64,000 nt of DNA from Amorphophallus konjac (GCA_022559845.1 CM040125.1:289526200-289590199), one strand, 5' to 3'; positions 46,276 to 58,640 are shown, counted from the stretch's first letter. The notes: a model not told the origin generated them from the sequence alone. Made by a program: numbers and translations.

Positions 46276-49200
46276 TCCCCTCACCATTTTGGGCAGATCA
46301 CTTACAAGGGTAAAAATGGAGTTAGACTGACAAGAGCTAGCATAGGAGGCCAATGCATCAGCCAGCTAGTTGCCTTCCCTATAAACATGTCTCACCGGAC
46401 AGCCACTTGAGGATATAAGTTCCAATATTTCACTCCACCAAGGATAGACAGTCCAGCTAGGAACTTTCTTCTTATGGATGGATTCCACTAGAAAGGCACA
46501 ATCTGAAAAAATTGCAGATACTTTCAGTCCTCCCTTATTAACTATTGACAGCCCATCATAGAGAGCCCTTACTTCTGCAAGAAAACTACTCCCAAAGCCA
46601 TAATAAAAGGCAAAGCTGATGATCATATTTCCTGCTGAATCTCTAACACAGCCACCACCTCCACAATTTCCGGGGTTCCCTTTTGAAGCTCCATCTACAT
46701 GAAGAGTAAAATGAAGAGGAGCTAGACTGCATGAAACAATCATTGGCATCCTCCTTGAAATAATCTTCGGGAACAGTTGGAACTGATTCAGGATTTTTAT
46801 TTGATCTGCCGAGCTACTAACTGGAAAGGATTGGTTATCAAGGGCTTGAGAGAGGCCTGCCACAACTTTCCTCTTGATACTTGGAATGTTGATGGTCACA
46901 TTTTCAAACCTGGCAGAACATCTTGCCTTCCAAATCTCCCATACAATTAGAATTACAGCATGCATACCAGAATAGCTGAATGCTGAATGCAGCTTGGAGC
47001 CTGTCAAAATATTCCAGCCACGAATTGTAATGTGCTCACTCAGATTAATTTTAGTACTAATCAAGGGGGAGACCCATTTCCATAAAGCAGAAGCTAGATC
47101 TCCTTTAACAAACAGGTGATCTAAATCCTCCTGAGAAGGGAGTAGGCAACAACTGCACTTTGAGACTAAGGAAATTCCACACTCAGAAATTCTGCCATCA
47201 ACTGGAACTGCTCTATGAAGCAACTTCTAATAGAAATTAGCTGCCCTTGGAGAAATGCTAGAGTGCCATAACTTGGCCCAAGGCTACCTTAGTATACCTC
47301 TTTGTCTCAGCAGATTATTAGCAAACTGTACACTAAAGTCACCACCTACTGTACCAGTCCAGATGCAATGATCTGGCCTATTACTCAACTGAACTTTGGG
47401 TAGCAATGAGGAATTACTGAGTATGGACCAAACTGGATGGTTTGGATCAAGAAAAACCTCTCTAACTGTCAGCTTTGGCTGCCTCTGTATATTATTGAAA
47501 TTGCCTGAAGGTATATTGATTATTAACGGCCCTCTGCCAGTCCAATTATCCTTCCAAAAGTCTGTTCCCTTACCATCCCCAATTATCTATCTAGAATTAT
47601 TTATGATTAACTTCTTAGCTTGCTGAAACATACCATGAGACATCCCAGCTGGAAAAGGTCTTGTGCAGTCGAAAAGATTTGTTTTAACAAACCTTTGTTT
47701 GGCATACTGAGACCAAAGAGAAGACCCCTGAATAATTCTCCACAGACATTTAGTAGCCCGTGACAACTGGGTGAGATTAAGATCTCTAATACCAAGGCCC
47801 CCTTCCAGTTTAGGCATTTGGATTTTTTTCCAGGAGATCCTATGGCGACGCCTCAGAGTTTCAAAACCCTGCCAATAAAAGTTGGCACAGAGTCTGTCAA
47901 TAGCATTGATAATTGACTTAGGACAGAAGCAAATAGATGCCAGGTATATTGGAATGCTTCGGAGAACAGAGTTGATGAGAATTGCCCTCCCAGCCTGTGA
48001 GAGTAGTTTGGATTGCCATCCCTCTAACTTCTGCTGAACTCTATCCACAATGTACTTAAAATCCTGGCATGTGTATCTTCCTTTCTTCACTGGAATACCA
48101 AGGTAATTAAAACTAGTAGAAGCAATTCTGAAACCAGTCTGCAGTTGTATAGATTGCTTTATTGATAGGGGGACTTTGTCTGAAACAATTATGCTACTCT
48201 TGCCAACATTTATTTTCTGCCCTGAGCTATTCTCATATCTTGAAATAAAATGCAGCAGAGTTGCTATGTTGTGTTTACTAGCATTCAAGACAATAAGTGT
48301 GTCATCCGCATACAACAGATGAGATATTTGGGTAATATTTTTAGGCCCATTGTAACCCTTCAAAGCTCCTGATTGGAATAGAACAGTCAACCCCTTGCTT
48401 AGTTCTTCCGAGGCTAGAATAAAAAGATATGGGGCAAGAGGGTCACCTTGTCTAATACCTCTGCTAGATTTAAAGAAACCTGCCATATTGCCATTGAAAT
48501 TGACTGAAAACCAATAGTTAGTTAGAATCATTCCAATGTAAGAAGTGAATCTAGTATTGAAACCAAATTTCCTTAGGGCTGCCAGTAAAAAGTCCCACTC
48601 AATTCTGTCATAGGCCTTGGCCATATCCAGCTTGACAATGGCATTATGACCCCTTACTTTCCTATCAATATCTCCCATAAGTTGTCTTGCTATAGCAACA
48701 TTGTCCAGAATATTATGACCTTGGACAAAAGCTCCTTGTTCCTTGGAAATAATGTTTGGCAGAATTGGTGCAAGCCTCTTCGAAATGATTGAGGAGATAA
48801 TTTTGTAGGAGAAATTACAAAGACTTATTGGCCGAAAATCATTAAAGGACTTAGGCACTTGAATTTTTGGGATTAAAGCAATAATTGAAGATGCCATTCC
48901 TCTAGGAATTGGAAACCCCATGAAGAAGCTTTGCACTGCACAGATGACATCTTGGCCTATAATGTCCCAAACATGCTTATAAAACTCTCCAGGAAAACCA
49001 TCCGGACCAGGGGTGCTGGATCCTTTTATAGACCATACTGCTTCTTTAATCTCATTGCCTTCAGGAACAGAGCAAAGGAGACTGTTCTGATCATTAGTGA
49101 TTAGTTGAGGAATGCAATCTAGTATGGAACAGTCCATTGTATGGTCTTCAGATGAGAAAAGCTTATGGAAATATTGGTTTGCCTACCTGCAAAGAATAGC

Positions 49201-50374
49201 TTGGTCTTCACACCAATTGTCAGATTAATCCAGCTTTAACCTACAGATAAATCCTCTTCTTCGATTTTGTTGAGCAAGAGAGTGATAATATGATGTATTT
49301 CTGTCCCCACTTTCAATCCAATCTGTGCGGGATTTTTGATGTCAGAAAATTTTCTCCCTATACAAAGCCTGATGGAAATTTGCCATAGCAGCATTCAATT
49401 TACATCTGTTTTCAGTTGAAGGAGAAATATCAAATTCAGTTTGTTTCTTTTCCACTTCCTGTTCTGCTAATCTAACATTCTTTATCACATCTCCAAAGAT
49501 TTCCTTATTCCATTGGCTAAGAGACATTTTCACAGCCTTTAATTTGGTAGATAATCTAATCATTGCATTTGGATGTTGAACAGTACACTGCTTCCAAGCA
49601 TCAGCTACAACTTGATTAAAGGATTTATGAGTACACCACATCTTTTGGAAAATGAACCTGGAAGGACCATGAGAAGAATTATAAGATGATAATAACATCG
49701 GGGTGTGATCAGAAGGACCTCTTGCTAAGTGCTTCACAACAAGCTGGGGAAAAGCATTTTGACATTCAGTGTTAATAAAGACCCTGTCCAGTCTAGCTTT
49801 GATGTTTGCAGCTCCAGTTCGGTTATTATTCCAAGTCATTGATTCCCAACATAGCCTGCATCCATGAGCCCTGCTGAGCAAAAAAGGCATTAAATTCAGC
49901 CATATTGGCCATTGAGGGAAAAATTCCACCCTTTTTTTCTGAAGGCTTCAAAACACAATTAAAGTCCTCTCCTATTATCCAAGGGACAGTCACTGTACCA
50001 GCAAAAGTAACTAACTCATTGAACAAATCAAGTATAATATGGGAATCACAGGAAGCATACACAAAGGAAAAGAGACTATTAAGTCTATTATCCTCCTTTA
50101 AACCCAAAGTAATATGCTGGGCAGATGAGCCAAGAACATCCATCCTAAAGCTGTCGTGCCAAAAAACCCAGATTTTAGAATCAGTTAAGGAATTGACAGC
50201 AAATTATGCCAATTTTATAAACCTTCCAAGCTTCATAGCTTTCTCTGCATCCAGCATTGGCTCACTAATAGCAACTAGGTCCACTTTATGAATTTGAATC
50301 AGCTTCTTTAAACATCTCTGAGAACCTTGGTTCCCTACTCCTCTGATATTCCAAATAAGGGTTGTGTTTAACAT
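46225..50374 (-). pseudogene. LINE ORF2: endonuclease, reverse transcriptase, zinc region, RNase H
   Basis: ATG at 50374, nine bases after the ORF1 stop. The AP-type endonuclease starts IWNIRGVGN with ISEPM, then IIGEDFNCV, and ends with SDHTPMLLS. It is broken by one stop near 50205 and a frameshift near 49870. RT (open 49137-47587) has KAYDRIEWDF, RGIRQGDPLAPYLF and the catalytic YADD. A Cys/His zf-RVT region follows near 47150 (CSCCLLPSQEDLDHL), then RNase H with VDGASKGNPGN, AEVRAL and SDC. From 49929 to 46225 everything is one frame interrupted by stops (near 49342, 49210, 49145, 47587, 47282, 47228, 46366), most explained by C-to-T. Plant L1 elements commonly carry this RNase H. It would nick target DNA and copy its RNA in place. 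Confidence 0.92.
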
Positions 50375-50382
50375 TGGAATTC

Positions 50383-51891
50383 CTATGGTTGAGCTTCAAC
50401 TGATCTGGCTCTAGATCGTGTGATAATCCCCTTTTTTGAAGGAGCTCTTCCAGCAAGGGCCTCCCTTCCTACTTCAACAAATTGCATTAAGGAATTATCA
50501 CTTTCAGCCCTTTCAACAATAGAATTTCCAATCTCTAATAGCTTCTGGATGTCTGGCCGTTCAAGATCCCCTTGCCATTCAGAATATCTTCTTGATAGAA
50601 TTGAAGAGGATTCAGTAGCAAGGAAACTGAAATTGCTTGAAGAGTCTATATTCTTCTTGGCTTCAACCGATTGAAGCTTGCTGCATTCAGGATTTGAATT
50701 ATCCTTCTGACATAACAGAATTTCCTCTTGTACCTGCTGAACTTTTCCATCAGATATAACTTGCTTGTCAACCTCAGTATTTAGTTCTGTATTGACTTTC
50801 AACTGATTGGAAATTTGATTTTTCCTGCTAGTTTGTTCCTGGGCATCTTCCTTGCTTGCTTGGGGAAAGTCAGATGAAGGAATTATGAGTACCTCATCAA
50901 CATTTTGTAATGCTGCAAATCTATTCTCCTCTGAGACCACTTGTCGAACATGTTGTGGATCTGCTACTAGTGCCTTTTTAGAACCATTTGATTCTAAAAC
51001 ATGGGGACCAGAAGGCCAAGGCTTAAAGGTCTGAGTAAGGTTCTTAGTGATAGTCGACTGACGACTAGCCTTCCCAAGCTTCTTCTTGCAAAATTCAGCA
51101 GTATGACCAAGTTTATGGCAAAAAGAACAAAGAGCTGGTGCTCGATTAAAATTGACAGTCTGCCAATATCCTTTTCCATCCAGATCAATCCACAATCTCT
51201 CCTGACGCGGGGCTAGAATATCCATTTCTATGCATACAAGGGCCTCTGAGGTGTCTGTCAAGGCTAATGACTTCTCTAGAATTCGCAAAACTGGTCCAAA
51301 ATTTCCAGCAATGGAACACAGGCAATCTTCATGGTATAGATTAGCCGGGAGCGCAGGAAATCCAATCCAAACTAGAACGGTCGGCGGATCCACTTCAAAA
51401 TTAAAATCAGGAGTCCACCGAAAAAATCGAAATAGGAAACCATTTATGTACATGTTTTTCTGTAAGAGAAGTTTCAGGAAATCCTTTTCTATGTCAAATC
51501 TAATAAGGAGATGTCTGGGATTTAACTTGCTTATAATAAAACCATTTGATATTGCCAATCGTTGCACCAGGCAGGATTTTATTTCAGCAAAAGAAGGCCT
51601 ACCGTATGAGCACTTTGCCACGATTGCAAAGGAAAGAACCTGTAAAGAAGCTTGAAGATCTGCCTTGGAGAAATATACAGCTGGCTCTCCTTGCTCGGTG
51701 AAAGCAGGCTCCTTAATCGGTATAGAAATTGATGCAGACCTTGGTTTCTCCATGATAACTTGAGCAAAGGATCGCCGGAAGATTTCGCCAGAAGAGGACG
51801 ATCCGCCCCTTGGACGATCTCTGCCCCCTGCTAGCTCCGATGGAGCCCCCAGCATGAAGGAACCAGAAGGAAACCCCGCCGCACCGGCCAT
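50383..51891 (-). CDS. LINE ORF1 protein (DUF4283 plus CCHC zinc knuckle)
   Basis: An uninterrupted 502-codon frame. After a Gly/Ser-rich start comes the DUF4283-type domain typical of plant L1 ORF1 (about residues 75-260; RHLLIRFDIEKDFLKLLLQ, FFRWTPDFNFEVDPPTVLVW), then a CCHC knuckle near 275-290 (CSFCHKLGHTAEFC), then a long polar tail. It is the RNA-binding protein that coats LINE RNA. It is the only large LINE frame still open. The ATG at 51891 is preferred because it lies about 100 bases inside the 5' end and opens the whole frame. Confidence 0.92.
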   Translation of the reverse strand: MAGAAGFPSGSFMLGAPSELAGGRDRPRGGSSSSGEIFRRSFAQVIMEKPRSASISIPIKEPAFTEQGEPAVYFSKADLQASLQVLSFAIVAKCSYGRPSFAEIKSCLVQRLAISNGFIISKLNPRHLLIRFDIEKDFLKLLLQKNMYINGFLFRFFRWTPDFNFEVDPPTVLVWIGFPALPANLYHEDCLCSIAGNFGPVLRILEKSLALTDTSEALVCIEMDILAPRQERLWIDLDGKGYWQTVNFNRAPALCSFCHKLGHTAEFCKKKLGKASRQSTITKNLTQTFKPWPSGPHVLESNGSKKALVADPQHVRQVVSEENRFAALQNVDEVLIIPSSDFPQASKEDAQEQTSRKNQISNQLKVNTELNTEVDKQVISDGKVQQVQEEILLCQKDNSNPECSKLQSVEAKKNIDSSSNFSFLATESSSILSRRYSEWQGDLERPDIQKLLEIGNSIVERAESDNSLMQFVEVGREALAGRAPSKKGIITRSRARSVEAQP

Positions 51892-51989
51892 AGCCGGCTG
51901 GGAGGGAGGAACTCCAAGAACGCGGGAGAATGCGAACTAGAGTCTCTCACTCTAGAATCTAGAGAGAGAAAAGCCGTCTTCATCGACAT

Positions 51990-52001
51990 GACTATCCCCT
52001 T
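51990..52001. repeat. Target site duplication of the LINE, right copy
   Basis: GACTATCCCCTT, identical to 45648-45659. Confidence 0.9.
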
Positions 52002-52437
52002 GAGAATATAATTGGTAGCCTAAATGAGCCACAGAGAACTAGAGCACACTTAAGAATTGAAAATGAATTGAACTCATTTACTTTAGTATCTCAGGTAGAA
52101 CCTAAAAACATAGATAGTGCCCTTCAAGATGAGCATTGGATTAATGCCATGCATGAAGAACTTAATCAATTCGATAGGAACCAGGTCTGGCACCTAGTTC
52201 CTAAACCCTCTCATGGCAACATAATAGGCACTAAATGGGTCTTTCGTAATAAAACTGATGAGCAAGGTAAAATTGTTAGAAATAAGGCTAGGCTGGTTGC
52301 TCAGGGGTACAACCAAGAGTTTGGTATTGACTTTGAAGAGTCCTTTGCCCCTGTAGCTAGGCTAGAAGTCATTAGAATTCTTTTGGCTACTGCATGCAGT
52401 CTAGGAATAACCCTACAGCAGATGGATGTCAAATCTG
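52002..52437 (+). pseudogene. Element I: copia reverse transcriptase, N-terminal part
   Basis: The frame continues from the integrase side across the LINE and reads [75 protein letters not shown] and ends at QMDVKS. This is the start of the Ty1/copia RVT_2 domain in Sirevirus wording. The catalytic YVDD block is lost: at about 52437 the sequence switches to element H in the opposite orientation. The piece itself has no stop. Confidence 0.9.
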
Positions 52438-52440
52438 TTT

Positions 52441-53587
52441 AAGCAGTTCACAGGTTGAAGTTTTCTACAAATCTCAGTTCAGTCATTATCTGAGCAGCAG
52501 CAAACATCAGAAATGTAAACAAGCATGCATAGAAAATGATGATTTCACAACTCATGCTTGTTACAGAGTTAATCAGGTAGTTTTTCAGGAAGATATGTTA
52601 AAGAATAGTGAATTTCCAAAGATGCAGCAAGAAGTATGCGCTTGAGTAATGCAGTTCAGAATAGACTGAATTCAAATGAAGCTATCCTTCAGCATATTGA
52701 GGAGTACCAGAGAAAAATTTTCAGATTTAAGACATGTAAGAATTCAGATGATGGATCAATAGAAATCATTTGATGATAGGAATCACTGACACCCAGATAC
52801 AGCCAGATGTGTTGAAAGTGAGTTGACAGTAAGAATTTAGGTAGTAACATACTAATGAATTAAAAAGCTCCCCCTGTCTATATGCAGTGATTCACTTCTT
52901 TTTGGAATTGATTGACAGGCAATGACTAGACAGACTTCCCCTGACTATATGCATTATGAAACAAAATTCTATATGCCACCCGTGCATGGACTTTTATGTA
53001 AGGGAAATCATGAACTATGTTTTATATGCAATATGACCCATGGTACCAGGCAAAGGACTTGGTCAACACGACTACCTCACACATAGTAAGAACCTCTAGA
53101 TAGGTTTCATCTGCCCTTTAGTAGTTTACCATTTGATATACCATAATGGTTAAACATGACAATGTAGTGCCAAAACTATCCTTTGTGCATCAGATTTTCA
53201 ATGACTATATATCAAACATATGTGTATGCAGACTGTTAACATATGCAATTCACATATATACACAAATATGCGGACTATGCTCATGAGTTTCTAACCTTCT
53301 CTATGTGCATAATCAAATGTCAAACATTAATGCATGCAATTGAGAAATGAACTCAACATGTCTTTAATGAATATGTGCACACAAAGCTCAATATATGAAC
53401 CGATAGACTCATGTCGTTCAATGCAAATGTCAAAGCACATGCATGAAGAATTTGACTAATCAGATTTAACATGATATGCAGTTTAAAACAGATTACTAAG
53501 GTTTTCAACTGAACAAATGTGAAGAGAGCAAATGTTACCAGTCGAGTACAAGAGTGGGGTTATACTTACTTGGGTGCCTTGTTTTAT
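52441..53587 (-). other. Non-coding tail after gag, unit 1 of H
   Basis: Matches 60576-61722 closely. No coding signal. Contains polypurine-like runs on the minus strand (agctccccctg at 52866, acttcccctg at 52936). It replaces the place where pol should be. Confidence 0.75.
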
Positions 53588-56161
53588 TTACCCCTCTTTA
53601 TTCTTCATCCTAAGGCACACTTGCAAAACACCAAATCATTTGGCACAAACAGGCACCCAAGATTTCTTGGGTCCTGAAAAAACAGACACACCTTTATTAG
53701 GTGCTCTAAATAGTTTTTGTGCTTGAGAGTCATCAAACCTCATCAGAAAATAGTTAGACATAGAATGTCCTCACTGTCCACAATAATGGCATGATGCAGC
53801 AGTTTTAGAATTCTTCCTATGCACATTAGTGTAATCATGGAATCTATGTACATTTTCATGGAAATTTCTATTAATAGAATAAGCATTCTATTTACTGAAA
53901 CCAGCCAGCCAACAATTAGCAGCTCTGTGGCCTGGCTTTCCATAGTTAAAACATGCATGAAATTCTTCCTTAATAACAAATTTATTTTTATCAAAAATGT
54001 TTTGATTTGCAGGGAAATTCATAGGTGTCGAGTTAGATCTTTTTCCTTGAGCATATCAACAGTCCTTGATTGTATGGCCATGCTTTCTACAGTGAGAGCA
54101 AGAAGAATAATTTTTTCTATGAGAACCTAGCCAGCATTGAATAGCCTTGTGACCAGGCATGTTACAATTGAAACAAGTGATATGCTGGTTTATTGAGATA
54201 GATTTGTTCTTATTAAAATCATGATGGTTTGATGGGAATTTAGCATGATATGACTGTGAGTTTTTCTTATCATGTGCAAACTAGCATTGTGCAGCAACAT
54301 GTCTTACCTTACCACAATTAAAGCATGTTCTGTTCCTTTTCTTAGTGGCAAGTAATTTCTTGACATGAAGTTCCCTAGCATGCATTCTATTAACATTCAT
54401 ATCATTTTTTTCTAGCACAGAACAATCATCCATGAAGTGACCATGCTTACTACAGTAGTGACAAGAACTTTTAGATTTCCTTGTAGCATGGTTTCTATCA
54501 GATGAGTTTTTAGCATACATTTTTCAAAAGTTATGATTCTCCTTTTTATGTGCATGCATGTATGTGTTCATTTTATTTTTAGCATGCACATTCTCAACAT
54601 GAGGGTGAATCAGCTTTTTCTACAAACTTCCATTCTTTCTACCCTTTTTAGTTTATTCCTAATTTGTCTTAATAGTCGCTTGCTTAGGATTCTTCTTAGC
54701 AGTGAAATCAAAAATAGATGAATTCTTGGTTGTCAGGTTTTTGTTTTCTGTTTGAATTTTCTGGGGTGCGAATTTTTTCAGGGAAATATTGGAAGTGCTA
54801 GCTCCTTCGGAACCACGCACAGAGGTTGTATATAGTTGATTCGTTATGACCCTTTTAATCCTAGAATCACAGACTACCCCCTCTCTATGTTCAGTTGCTT
54901 CATCATTCAAGAGATATGTTGACTTCTCTTTATCCTTGAGAGTTTTTGACAGAGAGTCTTTTAGATCACAAATTTCATTTTCTAGAGAAGCAATCTGGAT
55001 CTCATAACTGACAATCTCTTGTTCACTGCAACTAACACATTCACTTAGCACTTTGTTAGTAATTTTATATTTCTCAATTTCATGTTCCAGATTGCTCAGT
55101 TTTATAGATTTTGCATTACAAATAGTCTTCCTCTTTTCTAAGGCAAACAGTCTTTCAGACATGATACTGTTAAGCTCCTTCAATTTCTCCATTTCCTCCA
55201 TTAGCTTCTCATTTTGGACGAGTTCATTTATTAGAACCTGATCATTTAAGTTAACCCCCTTTTTAAAATTAATTTTTCCCTCATCCAGATTCTTTTGTAG
55301 TTCAACATTAACAACTTTAATAACCTCCAGTTTTTCAGACATTATGTTGTTTTCTTCCTGAGATCTTTTCAATTTCTCTTCATTATCTTCAATATTCCTG
55401 TTGAGAATTTCATTTTCAGACTTTAGTTTATTCAACTCCTGGTTAGTATGATCAAGATCTTCCAGTAATATTTCATTCTGAACAGGATTACTAGTAGAGA
55501 AATGATTTTCACTAGTTGAGCTAAGCTTTTCTTCTAGTTCAGAAATCTCATTTGCAAGTTCTTGATTTTCAGTTTTTAACAATCCAATTTATTTTTTAAG
55601 CATTTGAATATGAGACAGACAATTATCATGAGATTGTTTCAAATCCATACATTTTTCACAAGTGGAATTTGAACTATTCAACCGAGTTGTCCTTTTCAAT
55701 TTTTTATATTGATTTCTTAACATATCATGTGACTCTAATAGCTCACCATATGCATCCTGCCAATCATCTAGAGTGAATTTTTCAAAGAGGTTTACCTGAT
55801 CATCGTCCTCTTCTTCATTTTGGCTGCTACTTTGATTATTGCCTTTAGCCATCATACATTGGTCTTCACTTCCACAGCAAGCAGTCTTCAATTTGTTCAG
55901 GATGTCCTTGGCTGACCCGCAATCATGAAAATAAGAATGGAAGGCTTTGTCAATAGCTACTTTCATTAAATCCAAAACTTTCTGATTTTCAACATACTTC
56001 GATTTATGACTGTCAATCAATTTGGACTTCTTCTTTGGTAATCTGTGAGGACCTTGTGAAATTAACTTCCACAGATCAGGATCAATCAGTTTAACATAGC
56101 CATGCAGACTACTAAACCATGAATCAAAATTAGACCTTTTGAAAATCGGTGGATGAGCCAT
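53588..56161 (-). pseudogene. Element H unit 1 Gag: N-terminal domain, long coiled coil, six zinc knuckles
   Basis: ATG at 56161, one frame of 857 codons to TAA at 53588. Residues 1-95 are a copia Gag N-terminus (FKRSNFDSWFSSLHGYVKLI, DLWKLISQGP). Residues about 130-450 are a highly charged coiled coil. Six CCHC-like knuckles follow: CHYCSKHGHFMDDC, CFNCGKVRHVAAQC, CFNCNMPGHKAIQC, CSHCRKHGHTIKDC, CFNYGKPGHRAANC (second Cys changed) and CHYCGQ-stop-GHSMSNY (stop inside, last Cys changed). A GPKKSWVP block near the end is the usual copia Gag/protease border. In-frame stops include TAA at 55583-55585, where unit 2 keeps CAA, then 54659, 54281 and others. Sirevirus Gags are known for a coiled coil; six knuckles is more than the usual one or two. 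Confidence 0.88.
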
Positions 56162-56321
56162 GGAAATTAGTTAACGAGTGATTCAAGCAATAGACTGAGC
56201 ACAAATCGAAATGCACCTAACTAATGCTTTTCCACAACAAAGCACCAAATCAACATAGCAGACACCGAACACAAAATGACAGGACCCTCTGCAGATCGTT
56301 TGATCTGAAATTCATTGACCT

Positions 56322-56333
56322 GCTCTGATACCA
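56322..56333 (-). other. Primer binding site of element H
   Basis: The reverse complement is TGGTATCAGAGC, two bases from the LTR. Confidence 0.95.
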
Positions 56334-57292
56334 ATTGTTTGTGTTTGAGGACTTGGTGCAATGGTGCACACACGGATTCAGAGGGGGGGTGAATGAATCC
56401 CCTTTAGAAATTCTGCCCCAATTTGAAATTTAAGCTACAATCAGTAAACTATGCGGAATTAAAACTGATTGACTTTAACTAAATGTGAGACACAAGGTCA
56501 AGTATTTGGTGGCTTACTCTGAGCTATGTTGAGGCACACTAACGAACAGATTATAGGTCTATGCAGTGGATTACTCGGCAATAACTATGCAGTTTACAAA
56601 AGCAATCTAGGTATGCAATGCATTCGAGAGTCACTCAGGCAGACACGATTGAAAGCGAACCTAGACATTCATCTAGTGTAAACGAATGACCAATCAAACC
56701 ATAGTGCACATAAGATTTTTAGGTGGTTCGGTCCTCCAGACCTACATCCACCCCACACTCCAACCAGAGTGTGGATTCTGCTGATACACAACTTAAACTA
56801 CTGGGCCTTACAGCTTGCCTACAACCGCTGACTTACAGCTTGCTCCGCTGGGCAACACAGCTTAGCCACCGCTGATTCACAGCTTCAAACCGCTGGGCCT
56901 TACAGCTTATGCCACCGCTGATTCATAGCTTATGAAAAGGTATGTAAAATGGAAAACACGTATGATAAAATTCAGCAACAGAAATCTAAAAATAAAGCTC
57001 AAAAAATGTAGCTCGCTCTTGGAGCAATGTAGCATGGATTTGATCTAGAAACTACAGATCTTCTTCCTCCTTTGATCTTGCTGCTGCACTCTCTTACGAT
57101 CTCTGCTCTCAAAACTTTCTCTAATTATTCTCAGTCTGCTTTTTCTTTTCGGTCTCTTTTACTCACTCCCTTCAATTCTATCACCCTCTCTTTCTTTTTC
57201 TCTTTCTCTATTTTCTGCTAGCTCTCTGCTGCTCACACTACTTTTCTTTTTTTGCCTTCACCTCATTGTTATTGTATTCTTCTCTGTAGGTG

Positions 57293-57299
57293 CTTTATA
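57293..57299 (-). promoter_or_regulatory. Candidate TATA box of LTR H
   Basis: The reverse complement is TATAAAG in gtataaagcacc. Downstream (leftward) is the T/C-rich transcribed part of the LTR. Confidence 0.45.
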
Positions 57300-57719
57300 C
57301 AGATATCAGGGGCGTTGGAGGTAATTTAATGGAGACGATGATGCTCCCTCCGTCAGATGGTTCCACGTGGTAGGATCCCAGCGATCTCCAAAAAGAATCG
57401 CCTGGTAATGTGGAGGGAATGTTCCCGCCAATAATTGGAGGACCACATGTCAGATGAAGAGGGTTCACTTTCCACGTGTCAGATGCTCCAAGCTGCTTTC
57501 CTTCTTGGATCACATGCACTTTTATCTTGGTGCTTTAGTTGCTCGTGACTTGGTGTTCACATGTAGTTGGGACACGCATCAGGCGCTTGATCAAAAGTCT
57601 TACCTATCATTATAACGAACAAAGTATCGGTCACATGTTATAGGACTTAGAGAGCTCATACGTCTATGTGTACAGGCACATATGCAAGAAGAACTAGCAC
57701 ATACTATATCATGCAAATA

Positions 57720-58640
57720 GCGCAGACCTGAAATACACATGCACCGACCTTAAGTGTGCGTGAGGCAGTACGTGTTGTGATATAGAGCAGAAAGTGCACT
57801 GACCATCTACACTTGTAATGCTAACAATGCACTAACTTTGGTTGGGTAGGATACAAGTGTGCACTGACCTTATTATGCATATATGAAAACATGCACATAC
57901 CTTAAGTGTATGAAGCAGACATTGCACCGATCCTTACATGCATATATCAAGACATGCACCGACCTCCAATATGCGTAAGGGAAAAATGTGCACAGACCTT
58001 ATGTGGTCACAGTGAAACCTGCACCGACTCTATCTGCTCACAACAAAACCTGCACCGACTACATGTAAAATGCAAACCTGCACTGACTATATGCTCAATG
58101 CAATCATGCACCGACTATATGCAAAATGCAATCGTGCACCGACTATGTGCTCAATGCAATCGTGCACCAACTATGTGCTCAATGCAATCGTGCACCGACT
58201 ATATACAAAATGCAATCATGCACCGACTATATGCTCAATGCAATCGTGCACCGACTATATGCAGAATGCAATTGTGCACCGACTATATGCAAAATGCAAT
58301 CATGCACCGACTATATGCAAAACCTGCACCGACTATGTGCTCAATGCAAACGTGCACCGATCTTAGTAAGGCTAAGATAGATATGCACTGACTCAGTTCC
58401 AGTAAAAACTGGAACGTGCACTGACCTTATATGCAAAATGCTTACAAGTGCACCAACCTGACTATCCAGTCAATAGTGACTAGCACCGACTATGTATGCA
58501 TAAGGTGCAACTAGCACCGACCCTGAATGCAATATGTGTGATGCTAGCATCGACTCTACATTTGATGCACTGACTCATGCACTTAAACAACATCAACTAA
58601 CATCGACCTTAGCTATGTGAAATCACAACTAGCACCGACC
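57720..58640. repeat. TGCACCGAC tandem array in LTR H
   Basis: More than twenty-five copies of a TGCACCGAC core, 28-30 bp apart in the best part (58070-58350: tgcaatcgtgcaccgactatatg), looser outside. Unit ends share TGCA, so TGCA and GTGCAC palindromes recur. Frames through it are open but only translate the unit. Confidence 0.95.

Larger units (their letters stand above)
45660..51989 (-). mobile_element. Full-length plant L1 LINE
   Basis: About 6.3 kb, minus strand: short 5' leader (51892-51989), ORF1 (50383-51891), ORF2 (46225-50374), 3' tail with an internal duplication, and an A tail (T8 at 45660-45667). A 12-bp target duplication flanks it. It is inserted in the coding sequence of copia element I. 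Full length is unusual, since most L1 copies are 5' truncated. ORF1 is open; ORF2 has several stops and a frameshift. Confidence 0.95.

Noticed and set aside
53743..53994. 83-codon frame repeated at 61878
   Set aside because: Out-of-frame shadow of the Gag zinc-knuckle region of element H.
57906..58391. Frame in the TGCACCGAC array, or a CRISPR-like array there and at 21720-22850
   Set aside because: Repeat length and spacing are irregular, there are no cas genes, and the setting is a plant retrotransposon LTR.
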